Of a DNA stretch of 64,000 nucleotides, positions 29,309-39,648 are shown in pieces. The notes beneath the pieces were generated by a model. It was not told where the DNA came from. It did not search any database and saw nothing but the letters and a program-made list of their open reading frames with translations. Within the stretch, counting starts at the first letter, position 1. Every line of letters starts with the position of its first letter. Source of the DNA: Larix kaempferi (lineage: Eukaryota > Streptophyta > Pinopsida > Pinales > Pinaceae); contig BSBM01000361.1 of assembly GCA_027924585.1 (NCBI GenBank), forward strand, positions 40,254,501-40,318,500, given 5' to 3'. Both the position numbers and the translations under genes were made by a program.

Positions 29309-30575
29309 GTGATTAAAATGGTTGTAAATTTGAAGTTGTGTCGCATGAACATTAACTTCAAAATTTATTATTGATCTTGATGCATGAATTTGATATCTGT
29401 GCAATTTAATCAAATACAACCTTTCTTCTCAAAGTGACCCCCAAATAAGCGATAAAATTCGACATTAACCATGCTTTACTTCTAATATTAGGGGCATGAA
29501 AAGCTAACATAAAACCTAGTTAGGGGTTGAGAGAGAGAGGTATATTGGGGGTTAAGGGTTGAGAAAGATAGATACTGGATGTTACGGGTGGAGAGAGATG
29601 GAACAAGGGGGGTTAGGGGTTTAGGGAGAGATATAGTGAGATAGAGATTGATAGAGAGAGTGAGAGGTAATTAAAATGGTTGTACATTTGAAGTTGTGTC
29701 ACGGGAACATTAAGTTCACAATTTATTATTGATCTTGATACAAGCATTTGATACCCATGTAATTTAATCGAATACAAGATTTCTTCTCAAAGAGAGAGAG
29801 ATATATTGGGGGTTAGGGGTTTAGAGAGAGAGATTGGGGTTACGGGTTTAGAGAGAGAGATTGGGGGTTACGGGTTTAGAGAGAGAGAGAGATATTAGGG
29901 GTTAGGGGTTTAGAGAGAGAGATATTGGGGGCTAGGGGTTGTGTGTGTGAGAGAGAGAGAGTATTGGATGTGAAAGAGTGAGAGAGAAAGTATCGAATGT
30001 GAAAGAGTGTGAAGTTTTGAAGGAAAAAATACAAAATCTAACCAATATCTACTATGAAGTTTTGGATTCCTTGAATACACAGAGAAATATAAAGAGAGAG
30101 ATTGGGGGTTATGGGTTTAGAGAGAGACATTGGTGGTTAGGGGTTTAGAGAGAGTGAGATATTGGTGGTTATGGGTTTAAAGAGAGAGAGAGAGAGAGAT
30201 ACTATTAGATGTCAAAGAGTGAGAGGGAGAGTATCAGATGTGAAAGAGTGTGAAGCATTGAAGTAAAAGACATAGAAATTGACCAATATATACTATGACA
30301 TTTTGGATTCCCTAAATACAAAGAGAGAGATTGGGGGTTACGGTTTAGAGAGAGAGAGAGATTGGGGGCTAGGGGTTTAGAGAGAGAGAGAATGAGAGAG
30401 ATTGGGGGTTAGGGGTTTAGAGAGAGAGATAGAGTATCGAATGTGAAAGAGTGAGAGAGAAAGTATCGGATGTGAAACAGTGAGAGAGAGAGTATCGGGT
30501 GTGAAAGGGTCTGAAGTCTTGAAGGAAAAGATGTAGAATTTGACCAATATCTAATATGAATTTTTGGATGCCCAA

Positions 30576-30619
<44 letters not shown>

Positions 30620-30945
30620 TGGGGATTAGGGGTTTAGAGAGAGAGATATTGGGAGTTAGGGGTTCAGAGAGATAAAGAGAGTATCAGATGTGAAAGAGTG
30701 TGAGAGAGAGTATCGGGTATTAAAGTGTGTGAAGTCTTGAAGGAAACGTTGCAGAAGCTGACGAATATCTACTGTGAAGTTTTGGATGCCCCGAATACAA
30801 AGAGGGAGAGAGGGAGAGATTGTGGGTTAGGTGTTGAGGGAGAGTGATATTGGGGTTTACAGGTTTAGAGTGAGAGAGAGAGAGAGTATTAGATGTGAAA
30901 GAGTGTGAAGTCTTGAAGGATAGTATGAATTTTTGGATGCCCTGA

Positions 30946-30976
<31 letters not shown>

Positions 30977-31380
30977 TTGTGTGTTAGGGGTTGAGGGAGA
31001 GTGAAATTAGGGTTTATGGGTTTAGATTGAGAGAGAGAGTATCTACTATCGGATGTGAAAGAGTGTGAACTCTTGAAGGAAAATATATAGAAGCTAACCA
31101 ATATCTACTATGAATTTTTGGATTCCTGTTAGGGGTTGAGGGAGAGCGATATTGGGTTTTATAGGTTTAGAGGTTTAGAGTGAAAGACGGGGAGAGTATT
31201 GGATGTGAAAGAGTGTGAATTCTTGAAGGAAAATATGCATAAGCTTACCAATATATACTATTAATTTTTGGATGATCCGAAGAGAGAGAAAGAGAGTATC
31301 AAATGCGAAAGGATCTTAAGGATTGGGGGTTAGGGTTTTAGAGAGAGAAAAAGAAAGAGAGATATTGGGGGTTAAGGAAT

Positions 31381-31419
<39 letters not shown>

Positions 31420-31649
31420 GGGGTTAAGGGCTCAAAGACATAGAGAGATTGGGGGCTAGGGGTTATGAGAGAGTGAGAAAGTATCGAATGTGAAAGAGTG
31501 TGAAGTCTTGAAGGAAAGGATACATAAGCTAACCAATATCTACTATGAAGTTTTGTATTCCCTGAATACATAGAGAAATATAAAGAGAGAGATTGGGGGT
31601 TATGGGTTTAGAGAGAGAGATATTGGGGGTTAGGGGTTTAGAGAGAGAG
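28200..31649. repeat. GA-rich, TTTAGGG-like minisatellite array, left part
   Basis: Words such as GGGGGTTAGGGGTTTAGAGAGAGAGA recur throughout. From about 28500 to 29800 there are four larger units (AATTAAAATGG(T/C)TGTA at 28513, 28930, 29312 and 29669; spacing about 417, 382 and 357 bp). From about 29950 on, a different unit recurs with GAATGTGAAAGAGTGTGAAG and TACTATGAAGTTTTGGATKCC (near 30046, 30291, 30552, 30767, 30923, 31105, 31257 and 31540). (GA)n and (TA)n runs vary in length. Minus-strand open frames here are Leu/Ser repeats without meaning. The array continues at 45023. Confidence 0.85.
28250..28310 (+). repeat. Telomere-like G-run cluster with quadruplex potential
   Basis: The plus strand has closely spaced G runs (TATGGGTTATGGGTTTAGGG, then runs of five and six G). 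Four or more G3+ runs within 50 bases fit a G-quadruplex pattern. The words are degenerate forms of plant TTTAGGG. Confidence 0.6.
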
Positions 31650-31654
31650 ATTGG
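31650..31654. repeat. Target-site duplication of the Athila-like element, left copy (ATTGG)
   Basis: ATTGG precedes the 5' LTR and recurs at 45018-45022 after the 3' LTR. Both flanks are minisatellite. Confidence 0.93.
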
Positions 31655-31999
31655 TGTTGGGCCCTGGAAATGCCCCTTTTTGACCATATCTATTACACCA
31701 TTTTTCACAAATACATTCTACTTTCATAAACCATATACATGCATTTTTCTAGATTAATCAACAATCCTGAAAAGGTATACATCATTATTGTTTCAATTAA
31801 TTAAATGCATAAGATTGTTATAGTTCAAGATCCTAGCCTTTGAATTATGCTAACTTGTTTGGTTTCATTTAGTCAAAGCTCAAAGCACAGGTGTATCAGC
31901 TACCATGCCTTGGAAGCAATCATGCGTGATGCCAGCTTTTACTCTTTTAGCTCGATTCCTCATGTTTTCAAGGGATAGCACATCTCTCCAAGTGAGTTG

Positions 32000-32146
32000 T
32001 AACAGGTAGCTGTAACAGATTGCTATAACAGAATATAGCTGCGAAAGACAGGTCACCTTCCAGATTGCTAATCCATTGATCTATGGCTCGCCAGCATAAC
32101 ATCATCTTTTATGATTAAACAACCTCATTCAATGTGGCTGTAACAG
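32000..32146 (+). promoter_or_regulatory. Cluster of TAACAG words in U3
   Basis: TAACAG at 32000, 32013, 32026 and 32141, within 90-230 bp of the TATA box. The plant MYB core site CNGTTR reads YAACNG on the other strand, which TAACAG fits. In the 3' LTR two of the four are mutated. Binding is an inference only. Confidence 0.4.
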
Positions 32147-32227
32147 TTAGTTGTGACTCAGCAGTATGTCGATCATAGTTCTTCATTGCTGCTCGAGATT
32201 AGGGGATCACGAACTGCATTTTGTATG

Positions 32228-32235
32228 TATAAATA
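32228..32235 (+). promoter_or_regulatory. TATA box of the Athila-like 5' LTR
   Basis: TATAAATA within GTATGTATAAATATGGG. The 3' LTR keeps it at 44092-44099. Confidence 0.7.
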
Positions 32236-33153
32236 TGGGAAGGCTTTCCATGCCCGGGGTTGGTTAATCATCAATTGTTGTACGGGCTATAACAGAGATT
32301 GAGACTGTGAATTTACTTCTTTTAATGAAGAGCAGAGTTACTTCCATTTCTGTGTCTTAATTCATAGTGATTCATGGCATCTCTGTTAGAAGGCTAGGGC
32401 CCTCCTTCTCACAGAGATTGCCGATTTAGTTAGATAGTTAGATTTATTCATTTCTTGTTGTGTATTTTAAAATTGCATTAGGTGTATTTCTGATAGCTGC
32501 AACAGTGAGTTTATGATTGCATTCTTTATTGGTATTTTATCTCCTGCATATGAATAGCTGTAACTGCGTGGTGTGACAGTTGACTGTGTAGGTTAGTTTG
32601 ATTATGCATGTGTGTTCAATCGCTGCGACAACCAAGCTCAGCTCCATTCCTTTCAGTCATTTATGATTTCTAGGATTTCCAATAGTTGTCAATTTAGAGT
32701 TCAAGCTTATGTTTAATTTTTGGTTGTTGTTGTATCTTCAATTAATTCATTAGAGTAGTCAGATTGTGATTGAGTAACAGTAGCTGCTAGATGGATCATT
32801 TTGGTAAAGATTGAATACTTTAGTTTGATAATTATAGGATTTAACTTCTTGCAAAAGTAATTTAGTTTATTTATATTCTTAGATCAATAATTGCTAGGTC
32901 GATTTCTGTAGGAAGGTAGCTGCACTTTAATTTCCTAGATGTATGAGTTAGATTAGTTTTCTTATAGAATGATTTTGGCTGAACAAATAGGTAGGATTGT
33001 TATCTCCAATTAATTGATCAACTACTAAAAGATGTTTATGCATAGATTGTGTAAATTTCCATTGAAATAAAAGACCACCTTGGGTTTGACAATTTATATT
33101 GAGCATTCTGTATGTTGGTTGTAATTAATTGACATATAGGGTGACCAACATTT

Positions 33154-33171
33154 TGGTGCCGTTGCCGGGGA
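33154..33171 (+). promoter_or_regulatory. Athila-like primer-binding site (tRNA-Asp)
   Basis: TGGTGCCGTTGCCGGGGA, three bases after the LTR. It matches the known Athila tRNA-Asp site TGGCGCCGTTGCCGGGGA with one difference that still allows a G-U pair. Confidence 0.88.
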
Positions 33172-33242
33172 TGGTAATAGATAGACATAGTTAGTAGTTT
33201 ATTTTATTTGATTTCATTTTAGTTTAATAATTTATAGCATGT

Positions 33243-35426
33243 ATGAATACAAGAAAATAAAATCGGGAACCCCCTTTGAATACTAACACTGCAGGTGGAT
33301 GAGGTCGAGGTCGTAATGCAGGTCTGGGAAGGGAAACATTCATCGACGATATAATTGCTAAGGCATATTCTTCTACCAGACCACCGCGGACGTCTACAGG
33401 AAGAGGAAATTATGTTCCTCCTCATCTTGATAATTTAGCATCAACAATGGAGAATATAACGGGACCTTCAACTCCTATTGCGGAAAATAAAAGTCTTGAA
33501 GATAACGGAAGCGCTGTGGGTGTGCCAGATAGAGAGGAGATTTATCATATCAATGGAACCAGAGTTACCAAAGAAGTGTGGTTAGAGACTCGCCAGGTAG
33601 CAGAGGAAGAGAGGAGGAGAGAAGAAGAGAGGAGAAGAGAAGCAGAGGAAGAACGCATAAATGAGGACATTGAATTCCATACTAAAAACATGGATGATAG
33701 GGAATAGGAAGGAGAGAATGAACATAGGGAGAACCGAGAAGAAGAAGTGGAAGATAATCAGCCTGGTAATACTGTGGCTACATTGGAATTCCCTATCCTC
33801 CAGACACCTGGAGCAGCTCCCATGAAAAAAATCTCACCATCAGTTCTCCTGAATTTCCATGGTAAATCTTCTGAGGATCCTAATGAATTTCTTTTTGAGT
33901 TTGATATCCTCTGTCGCAGCTATGACTATACCTCTAGTGCTCAGAAGTTGAAACTGTTCCCAGCCACCCTAAAGGGAAATGCTCTGCACTGGTACATGAG
34001 TCTAGGTCGTGAGACCATCACTACTTGGGACCAAATGAAAAACACCTTCCTTTCTAAATATCAAGAGTATTGCAGAACCATGGATAGAAAGGAGGAATTG
34101 TTTAAAATGGTTCAAAAGGAAGAAGAGAGCTTCGCAGACTTCGTGGAAAGATTGTTGTACAATTTACAAAGGTCTGGACATGTTGAGATTGGAAAACATG
34201 TACTTAAGATCATTCTGCTACGAGGAATTAGAGAATATTGCCTTGATATGTTGAATTTGCTAGGAAAAGGGGACATCTCAAAGGAACCCTTCAAGAATAT
34301 TATTGAGTTATGTCGAAGGTACTCAAGGGGATCCTCTAGAACTAACAAACAAGACAAGGATCGAGATCTAGATGTCTTCACTAGGACATAGAAGTCAGCC
34401 AGTGGAGGAGCCACTCGAGCAGAGATAGGAAACTTGCTGGAGAATTTTAAAACTAATATTATGAGCTCCATTTCTTCAGAGTTAGATGTCTTAAGGGAAA
34501 AATAGATGCAAGTTGTAGAAGACCTTACACTTGGTGTATTTTGTCCCAAATGTAGGAAAAAGCATCCACTGAAGGAGTTCCCATTGGACAAAGCAGATAT
34601 TTGTAGGATATGTGAGTTGGAGCATGACACTAAGGATTTCCCCTCACTACCCAAGGTCAAGGCAGTTCTGCAGGCATCTACTTCATATGTGGAACAGGCT
34701 TACTTCATTGCACAGAAGAAACCATGGCAGCCTCCCAATCAAGGTATGAATCAAGACCCATCATTTTTTCTGAATAATATGAATTGTATGAACAATATGA
34801 ATACACAATTCCCTTCACATTATTCTGGTAACCATTGGAATCTATCTCAAAACCCAATGCAAAATATTAATTCTTGGACACCATGGTCACAGCAGTCAAA
34901 CAATCAAGCTCCCTGGAATTCCAACTGGAGAAATTATTACCAAGGAAATAACTTTCCCCATCACCAGACTCAGTATCAACAGTATCCTCCTTAACAGTAT
35001 CATCACCAACAGTATCAGCAACCACAGCTCCCATTTCAAAACAATTCCGCACCTATCAATGCACCACTTCGACCACAACTGCCTGCACAACCTAACCCAA
35101 ACCCAAACAATAAAGCAGTCCATCAATTTGAGACTGCCAACATGCCTACGTATTCCATCACCCAGATTCCCTGCAATGATATACAATTACGATCAAGGAG
35201 GGTAGTGGAACCCAGTATCACTGAGGATGTTTCATCCCTAGTGATTGAAACTGGAGTGAATCAGCACTATGAGAATATGGTCAATTTAGAAAGCCCCATC
35301 ATTAAGGATGTTGATACTCCTATTGAAACAGTAGCTAAAACTCAGAGAATAACACACGATGTATCACAGCCTACACAATTAATGAGAGAACCGCCATACC
35401 CTTAACGATTGGCTATGTAGAGAATA
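33243..35426 (+). pseudogene. Athila-like gag
   Basis: The likely start is the ATG at 33243, 72 bases after the PBS. The frame runs with stops through an Arg/Gly stretch (GRGRNAGLGR) and a charged Glu/Arg helix (about 33590-33660). The gag core follows: NFHGKSSEDPNEFLFEFDIL, KLKLFPATLKGNALHWYMSL, TWDQMKNTFLSKY, KMVQKEEESFADFVERLL, KIILLRGIREYCLDMLNLLG. It ends in Asn/Gln-rich sequence. In place of a classic knuckle there are two short Cys motifs, FCPKCRKKHPLKEFP and CRICELEHDTKDFP, which lack the final Cys. Stops at about 33258, 33300, 33706, 34389, 34503, 34993 and 35403 are mostly TAG, TAA or TGA where CAG, CAA or CGA would fit. Particle formation is the family role; not functional here. 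Confidence 0.8.
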
Positions 35427-36440
35427 GTGAAACAACCTCGATTTAATCTCTTAGGAGAATTGAAAATTTTGTATGTCAAAATTCCACTGTTACAATCCCT
35501 TCACAACATGCCCATTTGTGCTAAGACTGTCAGGGATTTGTGTATCAAGAAAGCAGGAAGGAATCCTAGGGATCCTCCCATTGTCCACGTATTAGGAAAG
35601 CTTTCCGAATTGATAATGGGGAAGACCCCTGTGGCAAAATACGATGACCCTGGCAATCCTACTATAATAGTTCACATAGGGAACACACAAATCCCCAATG
35701 TCTTGGTAGACTTAGGCGCGGCTATTAACGTTATGACCATAGAAACTATGAAGAAACTTGGACTCACTAACCTTCGGCGAACCCCTACTATTTTGGAACT
35801 TGCTGATAGATCAACAATCAAGCCTGAGGGAATGCTAGATGACCTCGTGATATCAGTTGACTCATGGGAATACCCTGCGGATTTCTTGGAGTTACAGCCG
35901 AAATCCTAGTTGGGGGGACACCCACTGATCCTGGGAAGACCATGGTTGGCCGCAATAGATGCCTGTATCAGCTGTCGGTCAGGATCTATGACCATTTTAG
36001 ATGGGACTGAGATCAAGAGCCTAACCTTGTACCCTCCAGCTCAACCAAGCACAGAAGCTGAAACTCCACTATGGGTAGATTTGGAGGAAGAGGAAGGTGT
36101 CCATCCATTATTAACAATAGGGAGAGACTTAATGTTTAAAGATGAAACGGAGGACGATGCCATTAACAGTTTCATCAGTGAGCCCACGTTTGTCAAGAAG
36201 CATGTTTACCAGATTCTTAACAGTACGTTAGATGAAGCAGAATAGGAAAATATTACAAAAGAAACTCTAGTCAGTGATGCCAGTATAACTCCAGTACTTA
36301 AAAATTTGAAAAGTGTACCAGTGGAAATTGAGCCAGGGAAAACATTGAACGTCAATTCAAACCTTGCACCCAATGAGTTGGGACAGCTAGTCACTTTGCT
36401 AAACAACGTAGAGGAGCTTTCGCTTGGGAGTATACAGGCA
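35427..36440 (+). pseudogene. Athila-like protease and protease-RT linker
   Basis: Frame with KQPRFNLLGELKILYVKIPL, then a retropepsin domain. The active-site strand is VLVDLGAAINVMTIETMKKL (D-L-G-A, about 35701), followed by LELADRSTIKPEG and the flap and C-terminal part to HPLILGRPWLAAIDACI. A stop at 35907-35909 cuts the domain before GGHPLILGRPWL, and another at 36243 follows. The linker ends near LNNVEELSLGSIQA before a frame change into RT. It would process the polyprotein. Confidence 0.78.
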
Positions 36441-37380
36441 TGAAAGGGATTCCTTCTAATCTTTGTACCCATCACATTTATATTAAGGAGACTCTAGGCC
36501 TGTGTGTTAACCACAATGAAGGATGAACCCGAACCTAAGAGACATTATGAAATAAGAGATACAGAAACTTTTGGAAGTAGGATTTATATACCTGATTTCA
36601 GACAGTGAGTGGGTTTCTCCACTCGTGATTGTTCCAAAGAAAAATGGGAAATGGAGGGTCTGCGTGGATTACAGAGAATTGAACAAGGCAACGCAGAAGG
36701 ACCACTTCCCCTTACCTTTTATCGATCAGGTCCTTGATACCTTGTCTGGGAAGTATTTTTCCTTTCTGGATGGTTTTAGTGGCTATAACCAAATCCAAAT
36801 TGCTCCAGAAGATCAAGACAAAGCCACTTTCACCTGTCCCTGGGGGACTTTTGCGTACCGGGTACTTCCTTTTGGGTTGTGCAATGCACTAGCCACATTT
36901 CAGAGAGTAGTGATTGGAATCTTTTTAGAGATGGTAAATGATATCATGGAGATTTTTATGGATGACTTTACTCCATATGGTGATAGCTATGAAGAAGCAC
37001 TGAAAATTTTAGAAAAGGTATTGAAACGCTGTGAACAAAGCCAACTCTCTTTAAGTACTGAAAAATTCCATATGATGATAAGCGAGGGCATAGTGATGGG
37101 GCACTTCATCTCTTCTAATGGTATCCAGGTAGATCCATCCAAAATCAAGGTAATTGAAAACATACCAACTCCTGGAACATAGAAGGATGTACGTAGCTTC
37201 TTGGGGCATGCTGGCTATTACAGAAGGTTCATAGAAACTTTTTCCAAACTAGCTTCTCCTTTGTTCACTTTGTTGATGAAGGATGCACAGTTTGTCTGGA
37301 ATGAAGCATGCCAAACAACGTTTATTGAGCTAAAGAAAAGGCTATCTACAGCACCCATCTTATGAGGGCCCAATTGGGCT
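36441..37380 (+). pseudogene. Athila-like reverse transcriptase
   Basis: After a frame change near 36450-36570 the RT reads SEWVSPLVIVPKKNGKWRV, CVDYRELNKATQKDHFPLPF, FSFLDGFSGYNQIQI (first catalytic Asp) and GTFAYRVLPFGLCNALATFQ. The catalytic box is FMDD (about 36955-36966), a variant also usual in Athila. The connection follows as SFLGHAGYYRRFIETFSKLA. A stop after TPGT (37180-37182) and one after STAPIL (about 37363) break it. RT copies element RNA into DNA in intact relatives. Confidence 0.85.
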
Positions 37381-37800
37381 CTGCCTTTTCATATTTATTT
37401 AGATGCTTCAGACACTGCCATTGGAGCAGTTTTGGGACAACAGGAAGGTAATGCTCCTTATGCAATTTATTACATTAGTAAGAACTTATCTCCTGTTGAA
37501 CTAAACTATACTGTCACAGAAAAGGAATTTCTTGCCATTTTTTATGCCATCAACAAATATAGACATTATATTACTGAATATTCTACTTTCGTGCACACTG
37601 ATCATTCTACCATCAAATATTTAATGAATAAACCGATCACGAATGCTAGAGTTACTAGATGGCTGTTACTGTTACAGAAATTTGATATCACAATTATTGA
37701 TAGACCAAGGAAGGAAAATGTTGTTGCATATTTTTTATCTCGACTTACTGACAGTGATGACAATTTACCAGTCGAAGATTCCTTCCCTGATGAACATTTG
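37381..37800 (+). pseudogene. Athila-like RNase H
   Basis: Ty3/gypsy RNase H: PFHIYLDASDTAIGAVLGQQ, APYAIYYISKNLSPVELNY, TVTEKEFLAIFYAINKYRHY, VHTDHSTIKYLMNKPI and RWLLLLQKFDITIIDRP. The acidic residues in DASD, TEKE and TDHS are kept. The usual VADFLSRL end reads VAYFLSRL. The domain is free of stops. It removes the RNA strand during reverse transcription. Confidence 0.85.
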
Positions 37801-38985
37801 TTTGCAGTATCAGCTCATTCCCCATGGTATGCAGATATTGCTAATTTTTTGGTTGCAGGTAAGCTCCTAGCACATATGGCGAAGAGACAAAAAAGAAATA
37901 TCATACAACAGAGTGCTAGGTACTGTTGGATTGATGGCCATGTTTTCTACACAGGGCTTGATTTAGAGATCATAAGATTTGTTAGAGAAGATGAGATATT
38001 TAGTATTCTTAAAGCTTCCCATGATGAGCCTTGCGAGGGAAATTTTGCTGACAAAAGGATAGGCCATAAAGTGTTGAGAATGGGTTATTTTTGGCCCACA
38101 TTGTTCAGGGACGCAAAGAATTATGTTCAGGCATGTGATAGCTACCAAAGGATGGGCCAACCCAATAGATTAGATGAAATGCATTTGCATCCACAGCTCG
38201 TGGTTGAACCATTTGATAGATGGGCTCTAGATTTTGTAGGGCCTATCAACCCTCCCTCAAAACAAAAAGTTCACATCTTGGTTTGTATAGATTACATGAC
38301 CAAATGGGTAGAAGCTGTATCCTTGGTTAAGACTAATGATCAGGTTGTGATTGATTTCCTATATGAATAAATTTTCACTCGGTTTAGAGTACCCAAGGAA
38401 ATCGTCACAGATGGTGGACCGCAGTTTGTGTCTCACAAGCTGGAAGCGCTGTTACAGAAATTTCATATTCAGGACAGAATAGCCTCGCCATATCATCCAC
38501 AGGCCAATGGCCAAGTGGAGAGTTCAAACAAGGTTATTAAGGCTATGTTGACAAAGACAGTGAAAAGCCATCGTAAAGATTGGGCTGAGAGACTTCCAGA
38601 GGCACTATGGGCCTATCGCACTACATGGCGTAACACCACTGGTTTTTCCCCATATGAGTTAGTGTATGGTAAGAATGTTGTTTTCCAAATTGAATTTGAA
38701 ATTAGGACTTTGAAAATAGCTGTAGAAGCAAATATCGATTTATCAGAAGCACAGAGGAACCGAGTGAATCAACTTAATGAATTGGATGAAAAGTGCACAG
38801 CAGTAGTAAATCATACAAATTTAATCCAACTACAACGCTCTAAGTGGCATGACAGATTCATAAAGAAGAAAGTCTTCCAGGAAGGAAACTGAACTCTGTT
38901 ATATGATTCACAGTTTAAGAGGGATTTCAAAGGAAACTACACACTCGTTGGTTGGGATCTTATCAAATAGATCGTGTATTTGACA
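37801..38985 (+). pseudogene. Athila-like integrase
   Basis: The zinc region (H-H-C-C) is damaged: the second Cys of the CDSCQR pattern is Tyr (CDSYQRMGQ). The catalytic core has RWALDFVGPINPPSK, IVTDGGPQFVSHKL and HPQANGQVESSNKV, so D, D and E are present. A stop at 38368-38370 lies between the first and second Asp. The C-terminal part (WAERLPEALWAYRTTWRNTT, GFSPYELVYGKNV) runs to a stop at 38890, after which LLYDSQFKRDFKGNY still reads. No chromodomain is seen, as expected for Athila/Tat. Confidence 0.85.
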
Positions 38986-39648
38986 ATGGAATAGTTCAGT
39001 TGATCACCATTGATGAAAATAGGACACCATTATTCGCAAATGGTCATCGGTTGTGACTGTATCACAAACTGATCTCAAGGGATGCTTTCGTTTCATAGGT
39101 TGCAGCAAATCCATATTATCAGTTAATGCTAAGGCAGGGAGTTTTCTCCACCCCTGTGAATTTTTAAGAACTGCAACTTCCACACTAGTTGTACATAAAT
39201 AATTTATTTTTCATTCTGTATTTTATCTATTTTTCATTTTGCACTTGATCGATTTGTTTTGAAGAATTGTGTGCAGGAATTGATTGGAGGAACAACAGTC
39301 ATGACTCGGCCAGACGATTGTAGGCACCTTACATTGTTTCCTGATTTAATAAAGCTCTTTGAAAAGATGGATGATTCATTAGTTTTTCAGTAGCTAGCTG
39401 AAAGTCAACCTATTACTCATTTTTGCACAGCTGCGACTCCTTACCTTGCCCATTCTTCCTATTTTCACAGCTGTAACTCCACCATTTTCCATTCACTTCA
39501 TTTTTTTAGCAGCTGTGACTCCGCTATTCTTGCCTATCCCGCTAGTCTAGCAACTACGACTCCGCTATTCAATCCTCTACAATTCCTCTAGATGGTATGT
39601 CTTTTCAAATAGTCTCGCTATCAATGATCTGACCCAGCTTGAATCTGA
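38986..39648 (+). other. Spacer after integrase with four AGCTGYRACTCC repeats
   Basis: No coding frame of note. Four degenerate units lie near 39428, 39468, 39510 and 39550, each close to AGCTG(C/T)(G/A)ACTCC plus CTATT-like sequence, spaced about 40-42 bp. Confidence 0.55.

Larger units (their letters stand above)
31655..33150 (+). repeat. Athila-like 5' LTR (1496 bp)
   Basis: Begins TGTTGGGCCCTGGAAATG and ends TAGGGTGACCAACA. U3 has four TAACAG words between 32000 and 32146. A TATA box is at 32228. No gene inside. Confidence 0.95.

Noticed and set aside
28427-31571. Several minus-strand Leu/Ser-rich frames
   Set aside because: Translation of (GA)n and TTTAGGG-like repeats; no protein meaning.
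28200-31649. True chromosome end (telomere)
   Set aside because: Repeats are degenerate, mixed with GA runs and longer units, and followed by more than 32 kb of other DNA.
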